64,000 bases of DNA from NCBI RefSeq assembly GCF_003626645.1, contig NZ_RBAM01000007.1:310001-374000 (forward strand), in the 5' to 3' direction. The position numbers and the translations under genes were made by a program. This DNA is from Streptomyces klenkii. GTDB lineage: Bacteria; Actinomycetota; Actinomycetes; Streptomycetales; Streptomycetaceae. A model generated the notes under the pieces. That model worked only from the letters and a program-made list of their open reading frames with translations, ran no database searches and was not told the origin of the DNA. Positions 49,641-58,412 of the stretch are shown piece by piece; position 1 is the first letter of the stretch, and the number at the start of each line of letters is the position of its first letter.

Positions 49641-49744
49641 GCCCGGTCCGGCACCGCCGATTCACGTACGGGGTGGTTGCTCGCCGTGGGGCGGGGACAT
49701 CTCCGGGGGAGCGGGTACGGGGTGCGCCCGGTCCGGCACCGCCG
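49641..49744. repeat. 19-bp direct repeat in the LtrA promoter gap
   Basis: GCCCGGTCCGGCACCGCCG occurs at 49641-49659 and 49726-49744. The 319-bp gap between the divergent LtrA and 68-residue genes also repeats GCGCGGCGGAG and GTACGG. No gene is visible in it. Confidence 0.6.
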
Positions 49745-49868
49745 GTCCGTGCCGTCGTGGGTCTCGCCGTGGTGGCGGGGACGGCTTTCCGCCGTGACGG
49801 CGAGCGCCCCGCGGAATCCGTGGTCAGCGCGGCCGGGGCAGTCGCTGCACGACCCGTACCCTGGGCGT

Positions 49869-50075
49869 ATGAGTGACACCGCCCCCGAGGCCGCCGCGCA
49901 GCCCGCCCCGCGGCCGCGCAACCCCGCAGCCGCGGCCCTGATCTTCGACGACCCGCTGGCGCAGCAGTCCTCGGACGACACCGACCGCGGCTGGGGCGAC
50001 CGGCCGGCCGGCGGCGGCGGGTCCGCCGCGGACCTCGCCCGCTTCCTGGACGAGAAGCCCCCGCACCACATCTGA
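49869..50075 (+). CDS. Small conserved soluble protein, 68 residues
   Basis: An Ala/Pro-rich N-terminus is followed by FDDPLAQQSSDDTDRGWGD and the C-terminal SAADLARFLDEKPPHHI. The acidic, Trp-containing segment and the fixed C-terminus look like a conserved Streptomyces orphan. No domain is recognised. TACCCT 7 bp upstream of the ATG suggests a leaderless transcript, so no ribosome site is expected. It converges on mscL with 29 bp between the ends. Confidence 0.7.
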   Translation: MSDTAPEAAAQPAPRPRNPAAAALIFDDPLAQQSSDDTDRGWGDRPAGGGGSAADLARFLDEKPPHHI

Positions 50076-50104
50076 GCCGCACCACACCCGACGGGCGCCG
50101 GCGG

Positions 50105-50578
50105 CTACCTCTGCGCCGGGACCGTCTCCGAGCCCGGCTCGCGCCGCTGCTCCACGAGCGCGTCGCGGATCTGGGCGAGCAGCTCCAGCTCGGTCTCCTT
50201 GGCCGGGGCGGCCGGCTGCCGCGCCGCCTGCCGGTCCTGCCAGCGCTTCATGGGCAGCAGCATCAGGAAGTAGACGACCGCGGCCGTGATGAGGAACGTG
50301 AGGCTCGCGCTGAGCACCGAGCCCCACTGGATGAAGACGCCCTTGGTGACCTCACCGGCCGCGTTCTTGACGCAGGGGCCCTTCAGGCAGGATGCGTAGT
50401 GGTCGAGGTCCTTCGTGCCGAAGGCCCCCACCACGGGGTTGATCACGCCCTTGACCACCGAGTTCACGATGTTCGTGAACGCGGCGCCGATGACGACGGC
50501 GACGGCGAGGTCTATGACGTTGCCCCGCATGAGGAACGCCTTGAATCCGCCGAGGATCCCTGTCTTCGTCGTCGTCAC
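50105..50578 (-). CDS. mscL: Large-conductance mechanosensitive channel MscL
   Basis: 157 residues from a GTG with GGAGCGAAAGGG upstream. The N-terminal amphipathic helix and first membrane helix include GFKAFLMRGNVIDLAVAVVIG, with the conserved pore-lining glycines. A periplasmic loop with two cysteines (CLKGPC) is longer than in E. coli. The second helix is LTFLITAAVVYFLMLLP, and the C-terminal bundle helix has ELLAQIRDAL. It opens under membrane tension to release solutes after hypo-osmotic shock. It is transcribed alone between two unrelated genes. Confidence 0.95.
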   Translation of the reverse strand: MTTTKTGILGGFKAFLMRGNVIDLAVAVVIGAAFTNIVNSVVKGVINPVVGAFGTKDLDHYASCLKGPCVKNAAGEVTKGVFIQWGSVLSASLTFLITAAVVYFLMLLPMKRWQDRQAARQPAAPAKETELELLAQIRDALVEQRREPGSETVPAQR

Positions 50579-50663
50579 TGCACAGCCCTTTCGCTCCTGT
50601 CTCCGGCCGAATGTCCCGGAACTTCCGGAATAGAGGATTCCACATCGGCCGGGGACACCGTCG

Positions 50664-51515
50664 TCAAGGCAGTTCGATACCCAGGTCCCAGCCCTTGTGC
50701 GCGTCCGCGCACAGGCAGTTGCGCTCCTTGGTCTCCGGCAGCGCGGTCACGGCCGCGAAGAGCACCTCGCGCAGCCGGCCCACGTTCTCCCCGAAGACCC
50801 GCATGACCTCGTCGTGCGAGACGCCCTCGCCGCTCTCGGCGCCCGCGTCCAGGTCCGTGACCAGCGCCATCGAGGTGTAGCAGAGCTCCAGCTCGCGGGC
50901 GAGGACGGCCTCGGGGTGCCCGGTCATGCCGACGACCGACCAGCCCTGGGCGGCGTGCCAGCGCGACTCGGCGCGCGTGGAGAAGCGCGGCCCCTCTATG
51001 ACGACCATCGTGCCGCCGTCCACCACCGGCTCCCAGCCCTTGCCGCGCGCCACCGCGACCGCCACCGCGCGGCCGGTGGGGCAGTAGGGGTCGGCGAAGC
51101 TGGTGTGGACGACGTTGGGCACCCGGCCGTCGGGCAGCATCTCGCCGTCGAAGAAGGACTGCGCCCGTGCCTTCGTGCGGTCCACGAGCTGGTCCGGCAC
51201 GACGAGCGTGCCCGGACCGTACTGCGGCTGGAGCCCGCCGACCGCGCACGGGGCGAGGACCTGGCGCACGCCGAGCGAGCGCAGGGCCCACAGGTTGGCC
51301 CGGTAGTTGATGCGGTGGGGCGGCAGGTGGTGGCCGCGGCCGTGGCGGGGGAGGAAGGCGACCCGGCGCCCGGCGAGCTCGCCGACGAAGACGGAGTCGC
51401 TCGGCGATCCGTACGGGGTCATCACCGTGACCTCGGTCACGTCCTCCAGGAAGGAGTAGAAGCCCGACCCCCCGATGACGCCGATGTCCGCCCGCGCGCT
51501 CTGCATTTCGACCAT
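50664..51515 (-). CDS. S-methyl-5'-thioadenosine phosphorylase
   Basis: 283 residues; ATG at 51515 preferred, since a TAGGGT hexamer lies just upstream, giving a leaderless or nearly leaderless transcript. A GTG at 51524 or ATG at 51506 is possible. Typical PNP/MTAP motifs are IGVIGGSGFYSFL, FLPRHGRGHHLPPHRINYRANLWAL (phosphate-binding, 25 residues from about 57), VIEGPRFSTRAESR and GMTGHPEAVLARE. It splits methylthioadenosine to adenine and methylthioribose-1-phosphate for methionine salvage. Confidence 0.92.
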   Translation of the reverse strand: MVEMQSARADIGVIGGSGFYSFLEDVTEVTVMTPYGSPSDSVFVGELAGRRVAFLPRHGRGHHLPPHRINYRANLWALRSLGVRQVLAPCAVGGLQPQYGPGTLVVPDQLVDRTKARAQSFFDGEMLPDGRVPNVVHTSFADPYCPTGRAVAVAVARGKGWEPVVDGGTMVVIEGPRFSTRAESRWHAAQGWSVVGMTGHPEAVLARELELCYTSMALVTDLDAGAESGEGVSHDEVMRVFGENVGRLREVLFAAVTALPETKERNCLCADAHKGWDLGIELP

Positions 51516-51630
51516 GGACGTCACCCTAACGGCGGTGGCCCGTACGCCACAGGGCCCTTCACCGCCGTACGGGATCCGTAAGGGATCCGCAGGGAGATGA
51601 AGGGCCCTGTGGGGAAAGCGCGGGACGGCC

Positions 51631-51951
51631 TCAGGCGGCCGACGAGCCGGTGGCGGCAGGCGCCGACGACTTCGACTCGCTGCTCTTCGCGGCCGGAGCC
51701 GCGGTCGAGGTGCTCGACGACGAGGACGACGAAGAAGACGACGAGGACTTCGCGGGCGAGCTGCTGGACGACGAGCCGCGGCTGTCGTTCCGGTAGAAGC
51801 CGGAGCCCTTGAAGACGATGCCGACCGCAGAGAAGACCTTCTTCAGGCGCCCCTCGCAGCTGGGGCACTCGGTCAAGGCGTCATCGGTGAACTTCTGCAC
51901 CGCCTCGAGGCCCTCGCCGCACTCGGTGCACTGGTACTGGTAAGTCGGCAC
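51631..51951 (-). CDS. FmdB-family zinc-ribbon protein with poly-Ser tail (Ruc-like)
   Basis: 106 residues from a GTG preceded by AGGAGGAG. The first 55 residues are the FmdB zinc ribbon: MPTYQYQCTECGEGLE with CxxC at 8-11, and CPSC at 29-32. The rest is a disordered tail with a 12-residue serine run and Ala/Lys/Ser repeats. M. tuberculosis Rv0991c (Ruc), a redox-regulated chaperone in the HrcA regulon, has the same layout. The CIRCE-like operator directly upstream supports that orthology and predicts induction by heat through HrcA. The zinc cysteines would be the redox switch; this is inferred from Ruc. Confidence 0.85.
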   Translation of the reverse strand: MPTYQYQCTECGEGLEAVQKFTDDALTECPSCEGRLKKVFSAVGIVFKGSGFYRNDSRGSSSSSSPAKSSSSSSSSSSSSTSTAAPAAKSSESKSSAPAATGSSAA

Positions 51952-51960
51952 TTGCTCCTC

Positions 51961-51987
51961 CTGGCACTCTCACTCATTGAGTGCTAA
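51961..51987. promoter_or_regulatory. CIRCE element (HrcA operator) of the fmdB/ruc-like gene
   Basis: CTGGCACTC-N9-GAGTGCTAA against the consensus TTAGCACTC-N9-GAGTGCTAA; the right half is perfect and the left has three changes. It abuts the ribosome site. Upstream on the minus strand, CTGACG and TATGGA, 16 nt apart, form a good promoter. Confidence 0.8.
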
Positions 51988-52017
51988 CGACGCTCCATAG
52001 TGCAGTATTCCGGTCCG

Positions 52018-53286
52018 TCAGTCCACCGATACCGGCTCACGGTGACCGACCCCACGTGCCGCGACGACCGACTCCGAGCGCGGAGTCAGCGCCTTGCGCA
52101 TCGCCAGCAGGACCAGCAGCGCGACCGCCGTGCCGCCCAGCGGCACCAGGAAACCGGCGCTCGCGTCGTGGGCGTCGATCAGCCGGCCGCCCACGGTCGC
52201 ACCGGCCGCCTGGCCGAGGCCGACGGCGCCGGTGAGCCACGTGAACGCCTCGGTGCGGGCGCCCGCCGGGACCAGCTTCTCCACCAGCGTGTAGCCGGTG
52301 ATCAGCGAGGGCGCGATGCACAGGCCCACCAGCATGCCCAGGGCACCCAGCAGGACCATGTGGTGCGCCGCCCACAGCGGGGTCGTGGCCAGCACCAGCA
52401 GCGGGAAGCCCAGCAGCAGGCGGCGCTGCGGGCTCAGCTTCCAGGCGATGACGCCGCAGGCGATGCCGGCGATCATGTTCCCGGCCGCGAAGGCGCCGTA
52501 CATCAGGCCGTTGAGGCCCGGCTCGCCCATCTCCTTGGTGAAGGCGGTCATCGAGACCTGCATGCCGCCGAAGACGGTGCCGATGCCCAGCATGACGACC
52601 GCCAGCACCCGCACGCCCGGCACGGACAGCGCGGAGACGCGCTCGCCCGCGCCCGCACCGGCGGCCCCGCGGCTCGCCTGCGGCTGCGTGCGCCGCTGCG
52701 AGGCGAACAGCAGACCGCCGGCCAGCGTCAGCGCGGCCTCCGCGACCAGGCCGGCGGCCGGGTGGACGCCGGTGCACAGCGCCGTGGCCAGCACCGGGCC
52801 GATCACGAAGGTGAACTCGTCGGTGACGGACTCGAAGGCCGCCGCCGTCGACATCAGCGGGGAACCGTCCAGCTTGGCGGCCCAGCGGGCCCGGACCATC
52901 GGGCCGATCTGCGGGGTCGACGCACCGGCCGGCACCGCGGCCACCAGCAGCGCCCACAGGGGCGCGTCCGACAGCGCGAGCACGGTCAGCAGCGAGATCG
53001 CCGCCGCGTGCACGATGACGCCGGGGATCAGGACCGCGGACTGGCCGAAGCGGTCCGCGAGCTTGCCGCCCTGCGGCGCGAACAGGGCCATCGCCACGCC
53101 CGCGGTCGCCGAGACGGTGCCCGCGGTGCCGTAGGAGCCGGTGGTGTCGTTGACCAGCAGCAGGATGCCGATGGTCAGCATGGCGAACGGCTGCCGGGCC
53201 AGGAAGCCCGGCAGCAGGAACGTCCACGCGCCGGGGGTGCGCAGCAGCTGCCCGTATCCGGGCCGTTCGTTGACCGTGGATGCCAC
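52018..53286 (-). CDS. MFS transporter (12-helix)
   Basis: 422 residues from the GTG at 53286, with GGAAAGG upstream. About 12 helices are split by a central loop (QRRTQPQASRGAAGAGAGER). The loop after helix 2 has APQGGKLADRFGQSAVLIPG, a degenerate motif A. The first half ends in TPQIGPMVRARWAAKLDG. It resembles Streptomyces MFS permeases without an assigned substrate. It lies 66 bp upstream of the Ruc-like gene on the same strand, but the CIRCE and promoter between them argue for separate control. Confidence 0.88.
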   Translation of the reverse strand: MASTVNERPGYGQLLRTPGAWTFLLPGFLARQPFAMLTIGILLLVNDTTGSYGTAGTVSATAGVAMALFAPQGGKLADRFGQSAVLIPGVIVHAAAISLLTVLALSDAPLWALLVAAVPAGASTPQIGPMVRARWAAKLDGSPLMSTAAAFESVTDEFTFVIGPVLATALCTGVHPAAGLVAEAALTLAGGLLFASQRRTQPQASRGAAGAGAGERVSALSVPGVRVLAVVMLGIGTVFGGMQVSMTAFTKEMGEPGLNGLMYGAFAAGNMIAGIACGVIAWKLSPQRRLLLGFPLLVLATTPLWAAHHMVLLGALGMLVGLCIAPSLITGYTLVEKLVPAGARTEAFTWLTGAVGLGQAAGATVGGRLIDAHDASAGFLVPLGGTAVALLVLLAMRKALTPRSESVVAARGVGHREPVSVD

Positions 53287-53476
53287 GGCCCAGGCCTTTC
53301 CGCCGCCTGGTAGCGCGCCACCGGAACGGCAAGCCGCCACGGAGCGCGCCGAGAGCTGTCCTCTCGCGCAGGACCGTGGTAGATGCCTTCCGGCCGCCTC
53401 TTGCGACCGCGGCCGCCGTGCGGTCGCGCCAGCCCTGCATCAGGCAGAGTTGGTTCGGTGTGAATCTGGGGGAATC

Positions 53477-53495
53477 CTCCCGCGGGGAGCGGGAG
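53477..53495 (-). terminator. Hairpin after the K+/H+ antiporter gene
   Basis: CTCCCGC (53477-53483) with GCGGGAG (53489-53495), 8 bp past the stop. Confidence 0.5.
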
Positions 53496-53502
53496 TGAAT
53501 GA

Positions 53503-55071
53503 TTACTTCCTCTTTATCATACGGGGACCCTTGGATATGCCTATGGCCTTCGTCACAGAGGGCCCCGCGGAGTGCTCCGCGTGCTCCTCGCCCGTCCCCA
53601 GCCAGCCCGCCAGCTTGCCGCCCTCGCCGACCGCCCGCAGCCGCTTCTCGGTCGCGTCGCGCACCGGGTTCGTGGCCACCACCAGCAGCTCGTCGCCCAG
53701 CCGCAGCACCGTCGAGGGCCCGGGCACGAAGCTCTTGCCCTCCCGTACGACGAGGGTGACCGCCGCCCCGGCGGGCAGCCGCAGCTCCGAGACCTCCACG
53801 CCGTGCATCCGCGAGCCCTCCGGGATGGAGACCGACAGCAGGTGGCCGCGCAGCCGCTCCAGCGGCGCGGACTCGATGCCGAGGTCCTCCGGCGGCTCGT
53901 TCTCGCCCAGCCGCAGGTGCCGGGCCAGCCACGGCAGCGTCGGCCCCTGGACCAGCGTGTAGACGATCACCAGCACGAAGACGATGTTGAAGATCGTGCG
54001 GCTGTCCTCCACCCCGGCCACCATCGGGATGGTGGCGAGGACGATCGGCACGGCGCCGCGCAGCCCGGCCCACGACAGCAGCGCCTTCTCCTGCCAGGGG
54101 GTGCGGAAGGGCGCCGTGCTGAGGAAGACGGACACCGGCCGCGCGACCATCGTCAGGACCAGCCCCACGACCAGCGCGGGCAGGATGTCGTCGCCCAGCT
54201 CGTGCGGGGTGACCAGCAGGCCCAGCAGGACGAACATGCCGATCTGGGCGATCCAGCCGAGCCCCTCGGCGAAGCCGCGCGTGGCCGGCCAGTGCGGCAG
54301 CTTGGCGTTGCCGAGGATCAGCGCCGCGAGGTAGACGGCGAGGAAGCCCGAGCCGTGCGCGAGGGCGCCGCCCGCGTAGGCCGCGGTGGCGATGGCCATC
54401 ACGGCGATGGGATAGAGGCCGGAGGCGGGCAGGGCCACGCGCCGCAGCCCGTAGGCGCCGAGGAAGCCGATGGCGAGGCCGACGGCGGCGCCGATCGCCA
54501 GCTCCAGGGCGATCTTCCCGAGGAGCAGGTACCAGTGCTCGACGGGCCCGGCCGCCGAGAAGGCGACGACGAGGATGACGACGGGGGCGTCGTTGAAGCC
54601 GGACTCGGCTTCGAGGACACCGGTGAGCCGGGACGGCAGGGGAACGTTGCGCAGGACGGAGAAGACGGCAGCCGCGTCCGTCGAGGACACCACCGCACCG
54701 ATGATCAGGGCCTGCCGCCAGTCGACGCCCGCCAGATAGTGCGCGGCGGCGGCCGTCAGGCCCACGCTCACCGCGACGCCGAAGGTGGACAGCACGGCCG
54801 CCGCGGGCAGCGCGGGTTTGATTTCGTGCCACTTCGTCCCGAGTCCGCCCTCGGCGAGGATGACGACCAGGGCGGCGTAGCCGATGACCTGGGTCAGCCC
54901 CACGTCATTGAAGGAGACGCCGATGCCGTCCTGGCCGATGGCGACCCCTATGCCGAGGTAGATGAGCAGGCTGGGCAGCCCGCTGCGCGAAGAGATGCGC
55001 ACCGCCGCCACCGCGACGAGCAGCACGAGGGAGCAGATCAGCAGGAGTTCGTTGAGGTGGTGGACAGTCAG
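53503..55071 (-). CDS. CPA1-type potassium/proton antiporter with TrkA-C domain, CTG start
   Basis: 522 residues if translation begins at CTG 55071, which has AAGGGA 7-8 nt upstream and gives MTVHHLNELLLICSLVLL, completing the first helix. The next conventional start (GTG 55026) lacks a ribosome site and would cut that helix. The transporter part (about 1-400) has about 12 helices, with SSTDAAAVFSVLR and FNDAPVVILVV carrying the ion-binding aspartates, and LSWAGLRGAVPIVLA. A TrkA-C/RCK-C domain (about 415-500) should bind a regulatory nucleotide. It exchanges cytoplasmic K+ or Na+ for protons to control pH. Confidence 0.88.
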   Translation of the reverse strand: MTVHHLNELLLICSLVLLVAVAAVRISSRSGLPSLLIYLGIGVAIGQDGIGVSFNDVGLTQVIGYAALVVILAEGGLGTKWHEIKPALPAAAVLSTFGVAVSVGLTAAAAHYLAGVDWRQALIIGAVVSSTDAAAVFSVLRNVPLPSRLTGVLEAESGFNDAPVVILVVAFSAAGPVEHWYLLLGKIALELAIGAAVGLAIGFLGAYGLRRVALPASGLYPIAVMAIATAAYAGGALAHGSGFLAVYLAALILGNAKLPHWPATRGFAEGLGWIAQIGMFVLLGLLVTPHELGDDILPALVVGLVLTMVARPVSVFLSTAPFRTPWQEKALLSWAGLRGAVPIVLATIPMVAGVEDSRTIFNIVFVLVIVYTLVQGPTLPWLARHLRLGENEPPEDLGIESAPLERLRGHLLSVSIPEGSRMHGVEVSELRLPAGAAVTLVVREGKSFVPGPSTVLRLGDELLVVATNPVRDATEKRLRAVGEGGKLAGWLGTGEEHAEHSAGPSVTKAIGISKGPRMIKRK

Positions 55072-55141
55072 GGGCCGGTCCCTTCACGCGCGCACCGGAG
55101 TGCGTGGTCGGTGCAATGGCGGAGCGCATTGCCATGGGCAG

Positions 55142-55191
55142 GGCCGGAACGTTCCTCCGGCCGGGCGGTAGTTCATTTCCTCATCTAATAT
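55142..55191. promoter_or_regulatory. Palindrome and AT-rich promoter-like stretch before the acylase gene
   Basis: GGCCGG-N9-CCGGCC (55142-55162) contains the palindrome GGAACGTTCC. It is followed by a TAATAT hexamer (55186-55191). The region lies between the divergent antiporter and acylase genes; a -35 box was not convincing. Confidence 0.35.
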
Positions 55192-55343
55192 TTTACGGGT
55201 TCTTAACGCGTTACGGGCGGGTGAGGGCGCCAAGAGGGATTGATGTCACTGCACGGTCCGGCATCCGCGTCCGGCCGCTCAGCGCCCTGCGCCTATGGTT
55301 GCTTCCAGCACTCCAGGACCACCCTGCCCCTCTAAGGACAGCG

Positions 55344-58235
55344 ATGCCCGCCAACAAGACCGGCCCTTCCGGCAAGTCCGGCAAGAAGAAGAAGGGGCGC
55401 CGCGCCCGCCTGCTCGCGATCACCGTCGTGCTGCTGCTCGTCGCGGGCATCGGCTACGGCGCGTACTGGAGCGTCAGCACCGTGCGTGCCTCCTTCCCGG
55501 AGACCAGCGGCACCCTCCAGCTCAAGGGTCTCAGCGGGGAGGTCAAGGTCGCACGCGACGACCACGGCATTCCGCAGGTCTACGCGGACAACGCCGAGGA
55601 CCTCTTCCGCGCCCAGGGCTTCGTGCAGGCGCAGGACCGGTTCTGGGAGATGGACGTCCGGCGCCATCTGACGGCGGGCCGCCTGTCCGAGATGTTCGGC
55701 GAGGACCAGGTCGAGACCGACGCGTTCGTCCGCACCATGGGCTGGCGGAAGGTCGCGCAGGAGGAGTACGACACCAAGCTGTCGGCCGCCACCAAGAAGT
55801 ACCTCCAGGCCTACTCCGACGGTGTCAACGCCTACCTCAAGGACCATCAGGGCAAGTCGCTGTCCGTCGAGTACGCCGCCCTGGAGTTCCAGAACGACTA
55901 CAAGCCCGAGAAGTGGACCCCGGTCGACTCGGTCGCCTGGCTCAAGGCCATGGCCTGGGACCTGCGCGGCAACGTGCAGGACGAGATCGACCGCTCCCTC
56001 GCCTCGACGCGGCTGAGCCCCCAGCAGATCGACCAGCTCTACCCGGCGTACCCGTACGACCGGAACAAGCCGGTCGTCGAGGGCGGCGGCATCGACCCGG
56101 CGACGAAGGAGTTCGACCCGAAGGCCACGCCGTCGGCGCCGGGCTCGACGCCCGGTGAGACGGGCGGGACCGGGCGGACCGGCGGAGCGCGTACGGGCAA
56201 CCAGGGCAACGCCGGCAACCAGGGCGCCCAGGGCAACGCCGGCACCCCCGGCACGCAGGGCGGCGCCAACAACAACGGCAGTGCGGCCACCGGCGGTGGC
56301 GCCGGCGCGGCCGGCGGCCTGCACACCGGCCTGACGGCGCTGTCCAAGACCCTCGACAAGATGCCGGCGCTGCTCGGCAAGTCCGGCAACGGCCTCGGCT
56401 CCAACGCGTGGGTCGTCTCCGGCCAGTACACGACGACCGGCAAGCCGCTGCTCGCCAACGACCCGCACCTGGCCCCGCAGATGCCCTCGCTCTGGTACCA
56501 GATGGGCCTGCACTGCACCAAGACCGGCCCGTCCTGCCCGTTCGACGCCGCCGGCTACACCTTCGCCGGCGTGCCCGGCGTCGTCATCGGCCACAACCAG
56601 GACATCGCCTGGGGCATGACCAAGATGGGCGCGGACGTCTCCGACCTCTACCTGGAGAAGGTCACGTCCGGCAGCTACCTCTACGACAACCAGCAGGTCC
56701 CCTTCGCCACCCGCAAGGAGACCATCAAGGTCGCCGGCGGTGACACCCGCACCATCACCGTCCGCTCCACCCGCAACGGCCCCGTCGTCTCCGACCGCAA
56801 CAGCGAGCTGGGCAAGGTCGGCCAGGACGCCCCCGTGAAGGACCCGGCGCCGGACCGCGCCGAGGGCTACGCCGTCTCCCTGCGCTGGACCGCGCTCGAA
56901 GCCGGCCGCACGATGGACGCGCTGCTGGACATCAACCGCGCCACCGACTTCGCGTCGTTCCGCAAGGCCGCGGCGGGCTTCGATGTCCCCTCGCAGAACC
57001 TGCTCTACGCCGACACCAAGGGCAACATCGGCTACCAGGCCCCGGGCCGCATCCCCGTCCGCAAGGGCGACGGCCGCATGCCCGCGCCCGGCTGGGACCC
57101 CGCCTACCAGTGGACCGGCTACCTCAAGCCGGGCGAGCTGCCCTGGGAGCTCAACCCCAAGCGCGGCTACATCGTCACCGCCAACCAGCCGGTCACCGAC
57201 AAGAAGTACCCCTACTCCCTCACCGGGGACTGGGGCTACGGCGCCCGCAGCAAGCGCATCGACGACCTGATCCAGTCGAAGATCAAGGACGGCGGCAAGA
57301 TCTCGACGGACGACATGCAGAAGATGCAGATGGACAACAGCAGCGAGATCGCCAAGCTGCTCACGCCCTACCTGCTGAAGATCGACGTCAAGGGCTCCAA
57401 CGAGCGCGAGACGAAGTACGTCCGCGAGGCGCAGAAGCTCCTGGAGGGCTGGGACTACAACCAGGAGGCCGACTCGGCCGCCGCCGCGTACTTCAACGCC
57501 GTCTGGCGCAACACCCTCAAGCTCGCCTTCGGCAACAAGCTCCCCAAGGAGCTGCGCGTCAAGGGCCAGTGCCTGCGGGTGCGCCCGGCGAACGACGCCG
57601 GCCCGCAGGAGGACCTCGACGGCAACACCCGCCTGGTGCGCGAGTGCGGCGAGCGCGAGCCCGACGCGGCGCAGCCGGACGGCGGCGACCGCTGGTTCGA
57701 GGTCGTCCGCTCCATCCTCGACAAGCCCGGCGACGACTGGTGGAAGACCAGCGGCACCCGCGCCAACCCCGGCGCCGCCAACCGTGACGAGCTGCTGGCC
57801 CGCGCCATGAAGGACGCCCGCTGGGAGCTGACCTCCAAGCTCGGCAAGGACGTCAACTCCTGGAGCTGGGGCCGCCTCCACCAGCTCAACCTGAAGAACC
57901 AGACGCTCGGCAAGGACGGCCCCGGCATCGTCCAGTGGATGCTCAACCGCGGCCCGTGGAACCTGGCCGGCGGCGAGGCCGCGGTCAACGCGGCGGGCTG
58001 GAACGCGGCGGGCGGCTACGAGGTGACCCGGGTCCCCTCCATGCGGATGGTCGTCAACCTCGCCGACCTCGACAAGTCCCGGTGGATCAACCTCACCGGC
58101 GCGTCCGGTCACGCGTACAACGCGCACTACTACGACCAGACGGACAAGTGGGCCAAGGGCGAGCTCCTGCCGTGGGCTTTCAGCCCGGATGCGGTGAAGA
58201 AGGGCACGGACGCGGAGCTGACTCTTAAGCCGTAA
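55344..58235 (+). CDS. Penicillin acylase family protein (secreted or anchored Ntn-hydrolase)
   Basis: 963 residues. A basic N-terminus and one hydrophobic helix (about 22-44) anchor or export the protein. The alpha-chain region begins VKVARDDHGIPQVYADNAED; a Gly/Asn-rich insert (about 270-325) marks the spacer. The beta chain should start at S353 in GLGSNAWVVSG, the N-terminal nucleophile exposed by self-cleavage. Further conserved blocks are LLANDPHLAPQMPSLWYQ and AWGMTKMGADVSDLYLE. The family hydrolyses amide bonds of penicillins, acyl-homoserine lactones or acylated lipopeptides; the natural substrate here is unknown. The low-complexity spacer is longer than in classical enzymes. A strong terminator follows. 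Confidence 0.92.
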   Translation: MPANKTGPSGKSGKKKKGRRARLLAITVVLLLVAGIGYGAYWSVSTVRASFPETSGTLQLKGLSGEVKVARDDHGIPQVYADNAEDLFRAQGFVQAQDRFWEMDVRRHLTAGRLSEMFGEDQVETDAFVRTMGWRKVAQEEYDTKLSAATKKYLQAYSDGVNAYLKDHQGKSLSVEYAALEFQNDYKPEKWTPVDSVAWLKAMAWDLRGNVQDEIDRSLASTRLSPQQIDQLYPAYPYDRNKPVVEGGGIDPATKEFDPKATPSAPGSTPGETGGTGRTGGARTGNQGNAGNQGAQGNAGTPGTQGGANNNGSAATGGGAGAAGGLHTGLTALSKTLDKMPALLGKSGNGLGSNAWVVSGQYTTTGKPLLANDPHLAPQMPSLWYQMGLHCTKTGPSCPFDAAGYTFAGVPGVVIGHNQDIAWGMTKMGADVSDLYLEKVTSGSYLYDNQQVPFATRKETIKVAGGDTRTITVRSTRNGPVVSDRNSELGKVGQDAPVKDPAPDRAEGYAVSLRWTALEAGRTMDALLDINRATDFASFRKAAAGFDVPSQNLLYADTKGNIGYQAPGRIPVRKGDGRMPAPGWDPAYQWTGYLKPGELPWELNPKRGYIVTANQPVTDKKYPYSLTGDWGYGARSKRIDDLIQSKIKDGGKISTDDMQKMQMDNSSEIAKLLTPYLLKIDVKGSNERETKYVREAQKLLEGWDYNQEADSAAAAYFNAVWRNTLKLAFGNKLPKELRVKGQCLRVRPANDAGPQEDLDGNTRLVRECGEREPDAAQPDGGDRWFEVVRSILDKPGDDWWKTSGTRANPGAANRDELLARAMKDARWELTSKLGKDVNSWSWGRLHQLNLKNQTLGKDGPGIVQWMLNRGPWNLAGGEAAVNAAGWNAAGGYEVTRVPSMRMVVNLADLDKSRWINLTGASGHAYNAHYYDQTDKWAKGELLPWAFSPDAVKKGTDAELTLKP

Positions 58236-58334
58236 GCCCTGCGGGCGGCACCCTTCCCGGGAGGGGCTCCGCCCGGCTCGGCACCGCCGGTCACGCCGGT
58301 GGGGGCTGAGCGCCGCTGCGGCGGGCATGCAGTG

Positions 58335-58368
58335 CCGGACGGGCTGGATATTTATCCAGCCCGTCCGG
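58335..58368 (+). terminator. Terminator after the acylase gene
   Basis: CCGGACGGGCTGGATA (58335-58350) pairs perfectly with 58353-58368. Its GGCTGGAT/ATCCAGCC core is also used in the terminator at 34010. Confidence 0.8.
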
Positions 58369-58374
58369 GGGCAC

Positions 58375-58396
58375 CTCCCAGCGGTAGCTGGGGGAG
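58375..58396. repeat. Recurrent Streptomyces intergenic hairpin
   Basis: CTCCCAGC-GGTA-GCTGGGGGAG, followed by TTTGAGGACGAGCGC. I recall this element from the ends of convergent genes in many Streptomyces genomes. Here it separates the acylase and cyclo-ligase genes. Confidence 0.55.
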
Positions 58397-58412
58397 TTTG
58401 AGGACGAGCGCG

